From Flavobacterium luteolum (GTDB lineage Bacteria; Bacteroidota; Bacteroidia; Flavobacteriales; Flavobacteriaceae): DNA of 64,000 bases. This document shows positions 1 through 10,414 of the stretch, in pieces; position 1 is the first letter of the stretch, and every line of letters starts with the position of its first letter. The notes below the pieces were generated by a model. That model was not told where the DNA came from, searched no databases, and saw only the letters and a program-made list of their open reading frames with translations. The position numbers and the translations under genes are program-made. The stretch covers positions 4,450,501 to 4,514,500 of the forward strand of contig NZ_CP114286.1 of the NCBI RefSeq assembly GCF_027111275.1. The letters are read 5' to 3'.

Positions 1-1
1 T

Positions 2-475
2 CTGGCTCCAGAATTAATCCTGAATCTTTCTGATATTATGAGCTATACGCTCTATGAATCGAATACCGAAATTGTCCGTTTGGAAAAAGAATTGGATTTT
101 ATCAAAAATTATATCGCTTTAGAAAAAATGCGTTATGCCGATGATACCAATATTCACGTTACTATTGACGGACAAACTGCAGGACTTTTTGTTGCACCAC
201 TTCTAACATTTACCTTCATAGAAAATGCTTTTAAATATGGTTTAAAAAGCAAAAATGCTTTTATAAAACTTGACATTAAGATTGAAAACCATACTTTTTG
301 GTTCAGCTTAGAGAACGATTCGGAAGCAACGGAAAACGATTCTGATTTTGGCGGAATAGGAGTAGAGAATGCCCGTAAACGTTTAGAATTGCTATATCCC
401 AATCAATATAAATTAGAAATTGAAAGAGTGCAAAATTCGTTTAAAGTTGATTTAAAAATAGTTTTAATAAAATAA
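2..475 (+). CDS. LytS-family sensor histidine kinase, C-terminal part (5' end outside window)
   Basis: The reading frame is open from the first bases of the window, so the N-terminus lies upstream. The visible part matches the end of a His_kinase (LytS/YehU type) module: a helical stretch containing LEKELDFIKNYIALEKMRY, then a HATPase_c domain with an N-box-like FTFIENAFKYGLK and a glycine motif DFGGIGVENARKRLELLY. It should phosphorylate the LytTR regulator encoded next. Its TAA stop shares one base with the ATG of that gene, so the two are translationally coupled. The phospho-accepting His and any sensor or membrane segments are not in view, so the signal cannot be guessed. Family assignment is confident. 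Confidence 0.9.
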   Translation: MAPELILNLSDIMSYTLYESNTEIVRLEKELDFIKNYIALEKMRYADDTNIHVTIDGQTAGLFVAPLLTFTFIENAFKYGLKSKNAFIKLDIKIENHTFWFSLENDSEATENDSDFGGIGVENARKRLELLYPNQYKLEIERVQNSFKVDLKIVLIK

Positions 476-1182
476 TGGAAAAACTAAAATGCATTGTTGT
501 TGACGACGAGCCAATTGCAAGAGATATTATCGAATCTTTTATTGCTGAAATTCCGTTTTTGGAACTAAAAGAGTCGTTTGCAGAAGCTTCTAAAGCATTA
601 TTATTTCTGCAGGAAAATGAAGTTGATATTGTTTTCAGCGACATCGAAATGCCTAAATTTAATGGTTTAGAATTGGCGCAGTCGCTTACGAATGCGCCAG
701 TTATTATTTTCATCACAGCACATCGCAATTTTGCTCTAGAAGGATTTGAAACCGGAGCAGCCGATTATCTCTTAAAACCCGTTCGTTTTGACCGTTTCCT
801 GAAAGCGGTAAATCGTGCCAAAGAATATCTTTCCTTAAAGAAAACAACTTCGGTTCATCAAATCAATCCCGATCGTATTTTTATCAAATCGGAAGGAAAG
901 CTGATTAAGATTCTTTTGAGTGAAATTTTTTATGTAGAAGCGCAGGGCGATTATCTGAAATTTGTCATTAACGGCGGATCTTATACAACTCTAGGAACTT
1001 TGAAGTCAATGGAGGAAGTTTTGAAACTACCAATGTTCTTTCGTGTACAGCGTTCTTTTATATTAAATTTAGAATCTGTGAGAAGTCTTAATGGAAATGT
1101 TGTAGAATTGATTGATGGGAAAACTATTTCTGCTGCTTTGAATAAAAAAGAGGAATTGTATCAACTGTTAGGCATTAAATAA
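475..1182 (+). CDS. LytTR-family response regulator
   Basis: A 235-residue DNA-binding response regulator. The N-terminal receiver domain (about residues 5-120) has the acidic pair DDE near residue 10, the phospho-acceptor Asp56 in VFSDIEMPKFNG, and a conserved Lys in LLKPVRFDRF. The C-terminal LytTR domain (about 135-235) contains IFIKSEGKLIKILLSEI, EAQGDYLKF and FFRVQRSFILNL, typical of this beta-type DNA-binding fold. The start codon overlaps the stop of the LytS-type kinase, forming a two-gene system. Target genes are unknown; the nearest downstream gene is convergent, so the target is not obviously local. An inverted repeat follows the stop codon and may end transcription. Confidence 0.93.
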   Translation: MEKLKCIVVDDEPIARDIIESFIAEIPFLELKESFAEASKALLFLQENEVDIVFSDIEMPKFNGLELAQSLTNAPVIIFITAHRNFALEGFETGAADYLLKPVRFDRFLKAVNRAKEYLSLKKTTSVHQINPDRIFIKSEGKLIKILLSEIFYVEAQGDYLKFVINGGSYTTLGTLKSMEEVLKLPMFFRVQRSFILNLESVRSLNGNVVELIDGKTISAALNKKEELYQLLGIK

Positions 1183-1193
1183 TGTGCTAATGA

Positions 1194-1244
1194 GTCAATT
1201 AGATAATTAGATAATGAGAGTAATTGACTAATTATCTAATTGAC
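1194..1244. repeat. 17-bp perfect inverted repeat between convergent genes
   Basis: GTCAATTAGATAATTAG (1194-1210) is the exact reverse complement of 1228-1244, with a 17-base loop. It sits between the convergent LytTR regulator and the hybrid regulator. There is no GC-rich stem with a T-run, so it is a poor classical terminator. A near-identical unit recurs at 11598-11688, so it belongs to a dispersed repeat family. Confidence 0.75.
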
Positions 1245-1255
1245 ACATTTTCTAA

Positions 1256-4200
1256 TTATCTATTCGCATTGATATAATCTGTTGGCGACATATTAAAATG
1301 CTTCTGGAAATTACGTCCAAAACTCGTTTGCGATTTATAGCCTACCATTTCTGCGATTTCGTACATTTTGTAATTTTCGTTTAAGAGTAACTCTGCGGCT
1401 CTTTTTAATCGTACGATATTGATTAATTCGTTTGGACTCAAGTTTGTGATGTCTTTAATTTTTCGGTATAAAGTCGAACGGCTCATATTCATAATTTCGG
1501 CAAGCGATTCTACACTCAAATCCTGATCGGTGATGTTTTTAAGAATTTCATCGTCGAGTTTTTTCAAGAACTTTTCGTCGGTTTTGTTGTGAGCAATGCT
1601 TTTAATGTGAGAAAGGGGAGAACTCGCATAATAATTCATAATCTGTCTGCGGTTTTCAATCAAGTTATTGGCTTGAACTTTCAGATAATCCATAGAAAAA
1701 GGTTTTGCTACATAAGCATCGGCACCAACTTCAAGTCCGTCGATTTGAGATTTTAGCGAATTTTTTGCAGTCAATAAAATAACCGGAATATGACTCGTTT
1801 CCAGATTTGTTTTAATCTTTTTGCACATTGTAAATCCGTCCATAACAGGCATCGTCACATCTGAAATAACAAGTTGAATGTTTTCGTTATGAATGATTTT
1901 CAGTGCTTCCTCGCCATTTTCTGCTTTTAGAATCGTGTATGTTCCGGCCAATTCGGTCGTAATAAAGCTCAAAAGATCTTCATTATCTTCTACAACCAAG
2001 ACCTGCGCTTTTTCGTTTTTAATTTCAACAGCTTCTTTTGGCGTTTCATTTTCTGTCTGTTCTTTTTCAGCATCGGCATAAAGCATAAATTCTTCTTCCT
2101 GATGTAACGGAACAACCAGTTCGAAAATATTGTAATTAGCATCTTCAATCAATTCTAAACTTCCGTTATGCAATTGTGCCAAAGAATGCGCTAACGAAAG
2201 TCCGATTCCAGTTCCTGAAGCCGTACTGCTATCATCAACTCTAAAAAACGGTTCGAAAATCTTATCTTTTAAATGAATCGGAATGATGTTTCCGTCATTT
2301 TTTACAATCAGATGCAGTTTCTTTTCATCTCTAAATAAGGAAATGGAAACTTTTTTATTCGAATATTTAATCGCATTGTTGATCAAATTGCTGAGAATCT
2401 TTTTAAAAGCTTCTTTATCTACAAAAGCATGAATGTCTTTTTCGCCCAATTCCAATTGAAATTCCAGTTCGCGTTCTTCAATTAATTGGCTGAATCTCAA
2501 ATGGAAATTTCGAACCATCGAAGAAATATTCGCTTCGACGAAAGTCAATTTCAAACCGCCAATTTCCGATTTTCTAAAATCAAGCAATTCATTTACCAGT
2601 TTTAATAAGCGCGAAGTATTTTTCTTCATAATCGAAAGATGCTGAGGCACTTCTTCTGATTCGTATTTCATGCCCAAAAGCTTTTCTAGCGGACCTTTAA
2701 TCAAAGTCAGAGGCGTTCTGATTTCGTGCGCTACATTGGTAAAAAAGTCAATTTTTGCCTGATAGATTTCTTTTTCTTTTTCGTCGTTTAGATGCTTTAT
2801 TTTGCGGTTATTCTTAATCTGAGTTAGATTTTGAGAATATCTGATAATGTAATAAAGTCCGGCGCAGAATAATAGAAAATACAAGACATAGGCGTAATTG
2901 CTTGCATAAAACGGAGGAAGAATGGTAATTTTGAGTTTTACTTCTTTACTCCAAACTCCAAAACTATTCAAGGATTTTACTTTAAAAACATAATCGCCAG
3001 GTGCCAGTTCGGTAAAGAAGACTTTGTTGTTTCTTCCTAAATAAACCCAATCATTATTAACGTTTTCGAGCTGAAACCAATATTCGGTCAATTCTGGCGC
3101 AGTATAGTTTAAAGAAGCAAATTCCAGATTGAAAGTTGACTGATTGTTGTTGAGCTCCAATTCGTCCAAAAATGAAATAGATTGCGAAATAGGCGAGTCG
3201 GGGCTGTTAACCTCGATGTCTTTATTATTAATTTGAAGATTAGTAATGTAAATAAAAGGCGTGTATTTGTTTTTACTAAAGTGCTTCGGATTAAAACTGA
3301 TCATTCCGTTTAGGTTTCCAAAATACATATCGCCATTTGCATCTTTAAAAGCCGAATTGTAATTGAATTGATCGCTAAGTAATCCGTTTGCGGTGGTGAA
3401 AATCTTGATGGTTTTATGATCTGGACCAAATTTCACCAAACCTTTAGAAGTTGTCAGCCAGAGATTTTTAGAATCGTCTTCCAAAATAGAATAGAAAACA
3501 TTGCTCGGCATTCCATTTTTTGTTGTGAATTTGGTAAAAGTGTGATTCTTTCTGTTTACGAGATTCAACCCGTTTTCGGTGGCGATCCACAGATTTTTAA
3601 AGCTGTCTTCAAAAATTGCGTTGATGGTATTGTTGCTAATTCCTTTCGGATTTTTATAATCATACGTAAAAACCTCTTTTTTCTTGGTTTTCGGATTATA
3701 AAATAACAATCCGTCACGATAACTTCCCGCCCAAAGATTGCCATCGCTGTCTTCTTTCATATTCGTATAATGATACGTTTCTGGAAAGAACTTTAGTATT
3801 TCAAAATTATCAGCCTGTTCGTTATAGCGATAAAGTCCTGATGTTGTTACGACAATCAGGTCATTATTTTTCATTTCATAAAAGGAAAAAATAAAATTGC
3901 TATGAAGTCCGCTTCGTCCATCATTTGCGCTGTAATGTTTTAAAACTGCACCAGAATTTCTATCCAAAACATCCAAACCATGCTCAAAAGTTCCCACCCA
4001 GATTTTGTCTTTTCGAGGCATTAGAGCATGAATATTATAATAAGAAACATTATAAGAAGTAAACTTTTGCGTTTTCGGATTAAAACGATTCACGCCGGCA
4101 TCTTCGGTTCCAATCCATAAATCGCCATGATCGTCCTTATGAATTTCTCTAACAGCGCTTCCGCTAATGGAGTTCTGATTGTTCTGCGGAAAGTACTTTT

Positions 4201-5185
4201 TAAACTGCGTGTATTGTTTTTGATGGTAATTGACACCGCCAAAATACGTTCCAATCCAGATTCCGTTTTCTTTGTCAATTGTGATCGAATAAGCTGCATT
4301 GTCTGAAATCGCATACGGATCGTTGTAATTTTTCTTCAGATTTACAGCCGTTTTGGTTTTCAGATTATACACATAAACACCAGATTCGCTCGCAATCCAG
4401 AGTTCGTCGTTTCCTTTTTTTCTGAATTGACGCACGAAAACCGGTTCTTTAATTCCAAATTTAAGTTCGCTTGTTGTTTTATCTTTTCTATTATATAGGA
4501 GTACGCCGTGATCTTGTGTGCCGATTACAATATTTTCTGAATCGACTGCATAAATGACCGTAATTCTAAAATTAGCTTTATTCGCTGCCGGATTTAATGG
4601 GATATTTTCAAAAGAAAGATTTTCGTCAGAATAATGATAGATTTTATTTAGAGAAGAGGCCCAAATTTCTCCTTTGTAATCCTTCGTAATTGAGGTCGTA
4701 ATAAAATATTTGTTCGGATTAAAAGTCGTCGTTTCTTTCTTTTTTGGTGCATACTTATACAATATGTTGCCCGAAACAAACCAAATGTTGTCTTTTTGGT
4801 CGTGATTGATATCGTTGATACGATCATTTATGGCTTCGTTCAAAATCGTAAAACGATCCAGTTTTTTATCATAATGATACAAACCTTTGTCCGTTCCAAC
4901 CCAAATCGTGCCGTTGTGTTCATGTAGCGATTGTATATAATTGCTTCCTAAACTATGTATAGGGTCTCCGTTGCTTCTGTAGGTTTTAAAACGATAGCCG
5001 TCAAAACGATTTAGACCATCTTTGGTTCCAAACCACATAAAACCATCATTATCTTGAATGGAGGTTAAAACGGTATTGTTAGAAAGTCCTTCTTCAACCT
5101 GAAAATGTTTAAAATAATAATCTTGCGCATTCGAAAAATTTATCGAAAAAAAGCTGAAACATAAAAAAAGAAAGAATTTACGCAT
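1256..5185 (-). CDS. Hybrid two-component system regulator (HTCS) of the adjacent PUL
   Basis: A 1309-residue one-protein two-component system. In order it has a signal peptide, about a dozen two-component-regulator propeller repeats (such as DGFMWFGTKDGLNRFDG and GIWIGTYFGGV) forming a periplasmic sensor, a Y_Y_Y domain (about 680-765), a transmembrane helix (about 770-790), HisKA with His820 in NVAHEIRTPL, HATPase_c (NLINNAIKYSN, GTGIGLSLAHSL), a receiver with Asp1109 in ISDVTMPVMDGF, and a C-terminal AraC-type helix-turn-helix. In Bacteroidota such proteins bind oligosaccharides released from a glycan and activate the neighbouring PUL. It is divergent from susC, with a 383-base shared regulatory gap. 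No domain seems missing or broken. Confidence 0.96.
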   Translation of the reverse strand: MRKFFLFLCFSFFSINFSNAQDYYFKHFQVEEGLSNNTVLTSIQDNDGFMWFGTKDGLNRFDGYRFKTYRSNGDPIHSLGSNYIQSLHEHNGTIWVGTDKGLYHYDKKLDRFTILNEAINDRINDINHDQKDNIWFVSGNILYKYAPKKKETTTFNPNKYFITTSITKDYKGEIWASSLNKIYHYSDENLSFENIPLNPAANKANFRITVIYAVDSENIVIGTQDHGVLLYNRKDKTTSELKFGIKEPVFVRQFRKKGNDELWIASESGVYVYNLKTKTAVNLKKNYNDPYAISDNAAYSITIDKENGIWIGTYFGGVNYHQKQYTQFKKYFPQNNQNSISGSAVREIHKDDHGDLWIGTEDAGVNRFNPKTQKFTSYNVSYYNIHALMPRKDKIWVGTFEHGLDVLDRNSGAVLKHYSANDGRSGLHSNFIFSFYEMKNNDLIVVTTSGLYRYNEQADNFEILKFFPETYHYTNMKEDSDGNLWAGSYRDGLLFYNPKTKKKEVFTYDYKNPKGISNNTINAIFEDSFKNLWIATENGLNLVNRKNHTFTKFTTKNGMPSNVFYSILEDDSKNLWLTTSKGLVKFGPDHKTIKIFTTANGLLSDQFNYNSAFKDANGDMYFGNLNGMISFNPKHFSKNKYTPFIYITNLQINNKDIEVNSPDSPISQSISFLDELELNNNQSTFNLEFASLNYTAPELTEYWFQLENVNNDWVYLGRNNKVFFTELAPGDYVFKVKSLNSFGVWSKEVKLKITILPPFYASNYAYVLYFLLFCAGLYYIIRYSQNLTQIKNNRKIKHLNDEKEKEIYQAKIDFFTNVAHEIRTPLTLIKGPLEKLLGMKYESEEVPQHLSIMKKNTSRLLKLVNELLDFRKSEIGGLKLTFVEANISSMVRNFHLRFSQLIEERELEFQLELGEKDIHAFVDKEAFKKILSNLINNAIKYSNKKVSISLFRDEKKLHLIVKNDGNIIPIHLKDKIFEPFFRVDDSSTASGTGIGLSLAHSLAQLHNGSLELIEDANYNIFELVVPLHQEEEFMLYADAEKEQTENETPKEAVEIKNEKAQVLVVEDNEDLLSFITTELAGTYTILKAENGEEALKIIHNENIQLVISDVTMPVMDGFTMCKKIKTNLETSHIPVILLTAKNSLKSQIDGLEVGADAYVAKPFSMDYLKVQANNLIENRRQIMNYYASSPLSHIKSIAHNKTDEKFLKKLDDEILKNITDQDLSVESLAEIMNMSRSTLYRKIKDITNLSPNELINIVRLKRAAELLLNENYKMYEIAEMVGYKSQTSFGRNFQKHFNMSPTDYINANR

Positions 5186-5568
5186 AGGTCTATTTATAAG
5201 GCTTAAATCAATATTTCTGCATATCGTCTCAATATTCTACAAAATGTTGCATCTGAATGAAAACGGACTGTTTTTAATACAATTTGAATCATTTGAGAGA
5301 GATATTGACACAAATGAAGCATTTTATTTTGAATAAAAAGCGCCTAATTTGAATTTTCAAATAAACGATATTGATAAAATTTTAAGGTTAAAAATATACT
5401 ATCAATAAAATTAAGTTTGAAAAATCTAACCATTAATAATTTTGAAACAAAATGAACAATTTATTACAACCAAAGAATATTAGTTCTTTTTTTGCCCGTA
5501 TTCCAGACGGATAAAAAAGAGCAATATTTCATTAAACCAAACCACAAAAAGAAATAAAACTATCTAAA
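5186..5568. promoter_or_regulatory. Divergent regulatory gap between HTCS and susC
   Basis: This 383-base AT-rich spacer holds no plausible gene. It must contain the promoter for the hybrid regulator (minus strand), the promoter of the susC operon (plus strand; candidate at 5416-5444), and the site bound by the AraC-type domain of the regulator. I could not identify a convincing operator by eye. The leader between the candidate promoter and the susC start is about 120 bases. Confidence 0.5.
5416..5444 (+). promoter_or_regulatory. Candidate Bacteroidota promoter for the PUL operon
   Basis: TTTG at 5416-5419 and TAATTTTG at 5437-5444 match the -33 (TTTG) and -7 (TAnnTTTG) consensus, with a 17-base spacer. 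This predicts transcription starting near 5450, about 120 bases upstream of susC. In AT-rich DNA such matches can arise by chance, so confidence is moderate. Confidence 0.5.
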
Positions 5569-8500
5569 ATGCAAAAATCAATGAAAACAAAGTTCACTCA
5601 CTTTTTAACGAAGAGATATTACCTCTTGGTTTTCTTTAGTTTATTACTGCAGTCCGCTTTTGCCCAGCAGATTACTGTTACGGGAAAAGTTACCACCGCA
5701 ACTGGCGAATCGGTTCCTTTTGCGAATGTTTTAATAAAAGGATCCCAAAATGGTGCCGTTACAGACTTTGACGGGAGCTATAAAATTACAGCCAGTGGAA
5801 ATCAGACACTAGTTTTTAGTTCGCAAGGCTACAAAACAATCGAAATTGCAATCAACAACAAAACTTCTGTAAATGTTACTATGGAAGAAGATGCCATGAA
5901 ATTGGACGAGATAGTTGTTGTAGGTTATGGATCGCAACAGAAAAAAGACCTTACAGGAGCTGTTGCATTAGTTAAACCAGACGAAATTCAGAAAAGACAA
6001 GTTACAACAGTTGCAGACGGACTTCAAGGCTTGGTTACGGGAGTTAAAGTTCGAGGTGGCGGACGCCCTGGGCAAGAAGCCAATGTTGAAATTCGTGGTC
6101 TTAAAAATCTTCAAAACACCAATCCATTATACGTAATTGATGGTTTGGTAACTTCTGCTAACAGAGATTTTAATCCAAACGATATCGAATCGATTCAGGT
6201 TTTAAAAGATGCTTCTGCAGCAGCAATCTACGGTTCTAGAGCGGCAAATGGTGTCATTATAATTACGACTAAAAAAGGTAAAAAAGGACCGCTTCAAGTT
6301 GAAGTTTCTGCAAAAAGCAGTTTTCAAATCATGCCTCGCTATGATTTGATGGGAACTGAGGAGTTTGCCAAATACAATAATATGGCGTATGACAATGCTG
6401 GACTTCCGAGACAAAATTTGAATATGGCTGTAAATACAGATTGGCAAGATGCCACTTTTCAAACGGGAATGATTCAGGATTACAATGCTAGCTTTTCTGG
6501 CGGAAATGAGAATTCAAGCTTTTTTATGTCTGGAAATTATTTTGGAAATGAAGGAACAGTTATCGGAACAGATTTTGACAGAATTTCATTCCGTGTAAAC
6601 TCAAGCGGTACAAAAGGAATTTTCAGCATTGGAGAAAATTTAGCGATTAGCAATGCTAAAACAGACGAAATGTCTGGAAATCCAATTATTGATGTGTACA
6701 GAATGACGCCAACAATTCCGCTTTACGATCCATCTAACCCTGGAGGATATGGCTACGGAAAACAAGGTGTTGCTGATACTTTTGGTACAAACCCTTTGGC
6801 ATTGGCTGATTTTTCTAATGTAACGAATCAAAATTTTAGAATTAGAGGAAACATTTGGTCAGAATTAAAGTTTGTGCCTTGGCTGAAATACCGTTTTAAT
6901 TTTGGATATGAAACGAGCTTCGATTCTTATAAATACATGAGAAAAAAAGGAAGCTGGACATTAAATCAGCCTCAAGATCCTTCTCAAACGGATCAAAATA
7001 AAGGAAGATCAGAAACTTTATTATTTGAAAACACACTGACTTTCAAAAAAGAATTTGGCAAACATGATATTACACTTTTAGTAGGTCAGACCTATCAAAA
7101 AGATAATTATGACCAGATTTACGGAACAAAAAGAAATCTTCCGATGAATTCTGGAACTGGAGAATATTATGAAGTTTTAAATCAAGGAGATTCGCCAGTT
7201 GTTGGAGGTTTTATTAATGAAGCAGCTTTAACGTCGTATTTAGGAAGGTTAGAATACAATTATGATAATCGCTATTTATTTAATGCCGTAATCAGACGTG
7301 ACGGTTCTTCTAGATTCAGCGATGGCAATAAATGGGGCAATTTCCCTTCTATTTCTGCGGGATGGAGAATAAGCAATGAATCTTTCTTTAAATCAGAATT
7401 CATTAAAGATTTAAAATTAAGAGCAAGTTATGGAGAATTAGGTTCTGGAAATATCAGAGAATATGAATCTAAAAGCTTCATTAATAATTTCGGACAGGTT
7501 GTTTTAGGAAAAGACCAGACTTTGTATCCTTCTGCAACTCAGGTGAAATTATCAAACTCACAATTACGCTGGGAAAAACTAAAACAAACCAATATTGGAT
7601 TAGATTTAGGAGTTTTAAATAATGATTTGCGTTTAACAGCAGATTATTTCATCGCTCGTACAGAAGATGTATTATTTGGTTTCCCAATCTTATTGACTAC
7701 AGGAAACGATGGCGGAAACCCAATTTCTAATGCGGCAACGGTAGAAAATAAAGGCTTTGAGTTGGAATTGTCTTACAGCAAAAAAATCAATGAGTTTTCT
7801 TTTAATGCATCTGTAAACTTCACGAAAGTAAATAACAAGCTGCTTTCTTTAGGAAATGGACAAAACGAAAACATTATTGGAAACACAATGACTAGAAGCG
7901 GTAGCCCGGTAGGAATGTGGTATGTTTTGGAAACTGACGGATTATTCCAAAATCAGCAGGAAATTGACAACTACAAAAATGCTAACGGAAAAGTAATTAT
8001 GCCAAATGCAGTTCCTGGAGATATTCGTTTTAAAGACAATAATGGAGACGGGCAAATTACAAACGAAGATAAAGCAATTGTGGGAAGTCCGTGGCCAGAA
8101 TTTGAAATGGGTTTGAATGCTGGAGCTGAATATAAAAACTTTGATTTTTCTATGAACTGGATCGCTTCAAACGGTGCTACAGTTTACAACGGATTTAGAA
8201 GTGTGGTCGATCGTTTTGATGATAATAGTAATTACAGAAAAGGTATTCAGCCTTGGACGCCAGAAAATCCAAATACCGATTTTCCTAGAGTTACAAAAGG
8301 TTCAACTTTAAATTCAAGAGGAGATAGTGACCGTTTCTTAGAAAGTGGCAACTTCATTAGACTAAAATACATTGGTTTTGGATATAATTTGCCAAGCACT
8401 GTTTTAGAAAAATCAGGAATTACAAGAGCAAGATTGACTTTATCTGCACAAAACATTCTAACCATCACAAAATACAAAGGTTTAGATCCTGAGTTTAGTA

Positions 8501-8595
8501 ATACGGGCGATAACAGAATTTTTGAAAGAGGTGTTGATAACGGTTCTTTCCCGAATCTTAAGACGTATTCTTTTGGTGTTGAATTTAGCTTTTAA
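5569..8595 (+). CDS. SusC/RagA-type TonB-dependent outer membrane transporter
   Basis: A 1008-residue glycan importer. After a signal peptide (cleavage near QSAFAQ) comes a carboxypeptidase-regulatory-like domain (about 34-110: VPFANVLIKGSQNGAVTDFDGSY), then the SusC signature DEIVVVGYGSQQKKDLTGAV, a plug domain (VEIRGLKNLQNTNPLYVIDGL, VLKDASAAAIYGSRAANGVI) and a 22-stranded barrel ending in an aromatic-terminated beta strand (FGVEFSF). It would import oligosaccharides together with the SusD partner encoded 17 bases downstream. Either ATG (5569, or four codons later) is possible; the signal peptide is the same. First gene of the PUL operon. Confidence 0.97.
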   Translation: MQKSMKTKFTHFLTKRYYLLVFFSLLLQSAFAQQITVTGKVTTATGESVPFANVLIKGSQNGAVTDFDGSYKITASGNQTLVFSSQGYKTIEIAINNKTSVNVTMEEDAMKLDEIVVVGYGSQQKKDLTGAVALVKPDEIQKRQVTTVADGLQGLVTGVKVRGGGRPGQEANVEIRGLKNLQNTNPLYVIDGLVTSANRDFNPNDIESIQVLKDASAAAIYGSRAANGVIIITTKKGKKGPLQVEVSAKSSFQIMPRYDLMGTEEFAKYNNMAYDNAGLPRQNLNMAVNTDWQDATFQTGMIQDYNASFSGGNENSSFFMSGNYFGNEGTVIGTDFDRISFRVNSSGTKGIFSIGENLAISNAKTDEMSGNPIIDVYRMTPTIPLYDPSNPGGYGYGKQGVADTFGTNPLALADFSNVTNQNFRIRGNIWSELKFVPWLKYRFNFGYETSFDSYKYMRKKGSWTLNQPQDPSQTDQNKGRSETLLFENTLTFKKEFGKHDITLLVGQTYQKDNYDQIYGTKRNLPMNSGTGEYYEVLNQGDSPVVGGFINEAALTSYLGRLEYNYDNRYLFNAVIRRDGSSRFSDGNKWGNFPSISAGWRISNESFFKSEFIKDLKLRASYGELGSGNIREYESKSFINNFGQVVLGKDQTLYPSATQVKLSNSQLRWEKLKQTNIGLDLGVLNNDLRLTADYFIARTEDVLFGFPILLTTGNDGGNPISNAATVENKGFELELSYSKKINEFSFNASVNFTKVNNKLLSLGNGQNENIIGNTMTRSGSPVGMWYVLETDGLFQNQQEIDNYKNANGKVIMPNAVPGDIRFKDNNGDGQITNEDKAIVGSPWPEFEMGLNAGAEYKNFDFSMNWIASNGATVYNGFRSVVDRFDDNSNYRKGIQPWTPENPNTDFPRVTKGSTLNSRGDSDRFLESGNFIRLKYIGFGYNLPSTVLEKSGITRARLTLSAQNILTITKYKGLDPEFSNTGDNRIFERGVDNGSFPNLKTYSFGVEFSF

Positions 8596-8612
8596 TTAAA
8601 AAAAACAGCGTA

Positions 8613-10136
8613 ATGAAAAAAATAATCATATTAACAGCAGCTTTTTTAGGTCTTGTTTTTACCGCTTGTGAAAACGAATTAGACTTAAACAGCCCAAATG
8701 ATATTACAGTAGACCAATATTGGAAAACTGAAAGTGATGCACAAGCCGGTGTAAACTCTATTTATGCCATGTTTTATAAAGACGGTTTGTGGGCAAGATG
8801 GATTTATTTCCGTCTGGATTTAACTTCTGACGAAGGTTATAGCGTGAGTCCGTGGACAGAATTGGCAGATTGGACTAGATTCAATTATATCAATTATAAT
8901 TTTTGGGAAGGAAATGCCGTAACGTGGAGAGATACTTACAAAGCTATTTTTAGATGTAATCAGGTTTTGGCTAATGTTCCGAATATCACTTTTCAGAATG
9001 AAGATGATAAAAAGAAAATTATCGCGCAGGCAAAATTCTTTAGAGCATTGCACTACTATTATGCAGGTGTAATTTGGGAAGATGTGCCGTTGGTTTTAGA
9101 TCCGTCCACGCCAGCAGATTTGCCAAAACAAGTAAAGGTAGACGAAATATGGGCTCAAGTAGAAAAAGATTTGAATGAAGCTTTTGAAGATTTGCCAAGA
9201 GATTGGTCAGCTGATCAATTAGGAAGACCAGATAAAGGTGCCGCAAAAGCCTTTCTTGCCAAAGTATATATGCAACAGCACAAGTGGAATGAAGCAAAAG
9301 GAGCTCTTGAATTTTTAATTTCGGGAGCAGGAGCGAAGTACAGTTTGGTATCTAACTACAGAGATAATTTTACGGATACAAATGAGAATAATGCCGAATC
9401 TGTTTTTGAAATCCAATTTGGAGACCAAAGAAAAGGAGGAACTGATGAAGCGCAAAATGCAGCTGTTTCTAGCAACCGTTCTCAGTTCTTTGCACCAAGA
9501 GGAATTGGATGGTCTGACGGACAAGCGCGTATCTGGTTAGTAGATGCTTTTAAGCAAGAAAACAATAAAGACGGAAAATTGGACGAAAGGTTAAGATGGA
9601 CTTTATTCTACCCTCAGTTATTAGCCGATTTTGGAGACAAAACATACGGAAGAAACTGGGAATGGAACAATAATGAAGCTTGGTTTAGAAAAGGAAGCCG
9701 TGATTATTACAGAAATAATGAGGATTATTATAGCCAGGTAAACTATAGATTGGTTCGTTATGCTGATATTTTATTGCGTTACGCGGAAGTCTTAAACGAA
9801 TTAGGAAATACTGCTCAAGCGTATCAGTATGTTGATTTAGTAAGAGCTCGTGCAAATATGAATGCATTGGCAACAGCACATCCAGAAATTGGAAACGATC
9901 ACGACAAATTCCTAGAACGTTTGAAAATGGAAAGAGTTTTGGAATTGTGTGGCGAAAGCGTTCGTTGGGAAGATTTAAAACGTTGGGGAGATTTAAATTC
10001 TCAAGCTTCTGTTGATAAAATTGCGCTTCGTGATTCAGATTTTAAAAACTTCACAGTTGGTAAAAATCACAGAATGCCAATTCCGCAAAGTGATGTAGAT
10101 AATAATCCAAATCTAGAGCAGAACTCTGGATATTAA
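8613..10136 (+). CDS. SusD/RagB-type outer membrane glycan-binding lipoprotein
   Basis: A 507-residue surface lipoprotein partner of the SusC transporter. The lipobox GLVFTAC places the acylated Cys at about residue 19. The following SusD fold has TPR-like helices (AKFFRALHYYYAGVIWEDVPLVL is a classic SusD segment) and the C-terminal RagB/SusD region (YADILLRYAEVLNELG, MERVLELCGESVRWEDLKRWG). It binds glycan at the cell surface and acts as the lid over the SusC barrel. Specificity cannot be read from sequence. The enzymes downstream suggest arabinose- or galactose-containing chains. Confidence 0.97.
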   Translation: MKKIIILTAAFLGLVFTACENELDLNSPNDITVDQYWKTESDAQAGVNSIYAMFYKDGLWARWIYFRLDLTSDEGYSVSPWTELADWTRFNYINYNFWEGNAVTWRDTYKAIFRCNQVLANVPNITFQNEDDKKKIIAQAKFFRALHYYYAGVIWEDVPLVLDPSTPADLPKQVKVDEIWAQVEKDLNEAFEDLPRDWSADQLGRPDKGAAKAFLAKVYMQQHKWNEAKGALEFLISGAGAKYSLVSNYRDNFTDTNENNAESVFEIQFGDQRKGGTDEAQNAAVSSNRSQFFAPRGIGWSDGQARIWLVDAFKQENNKDGKLDERLRWTLFYPQLLADFGDKTYGRNWEWNNNEAWFRKGSRDYYRNNEDYYSQVNYRLVRYADILLRYAEVLNELGNTAQAYQYVDLVRARANMNALATAHPEIGNDHDKFLERLKMERVLELCGESVRWEDLKRWGDLNSQASVDKIALRDSDFKNFTVGKNHRMPIPQSDVDNNPNLEQNSGY

Positions 10137-10170
10137 CAATATGCATTGGATGAAATTGAACAGAATTTAT

Positions 10171-10310
10171 TTTAACACATAGAGACATAGTCTTTAGGAA
10201 TCTATTAAAGGCGTTTCACTTAGAATAATAGACATAGCACTATGTGTTAAAGCTTGCTTTTTCTATAATCTTAAGCAGAATAATAAAAATCTATGCTTCT
10301 ATGTGTTAAA
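10171..10310. repeat. Palindromic repeat element (CTATGTGTTAAA family)
   Basis: TTTAACACATAG at 10171-10182 is complementary to CTATGTGTTAAA at 10240-10251 and again at 10299-10310. The left arm can therefore pair with either right arm, giving two alternative stem-loops. It lies in the 278-base gap between susD and the first hydrolase, and could act as a partial terminator or an mRNA end-stabiliser inside the operon. Confidence 0.65.
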
Positions 10311-10414
10311 AATAATCTCACCCAATGAATTAAAACTGATTTTTTGAGGGGATCAGATGTAAAAGTCTGGTTCCCTTATCATAAAGAACGATTGTTCAAA
10401 AAAATAAAATTGAA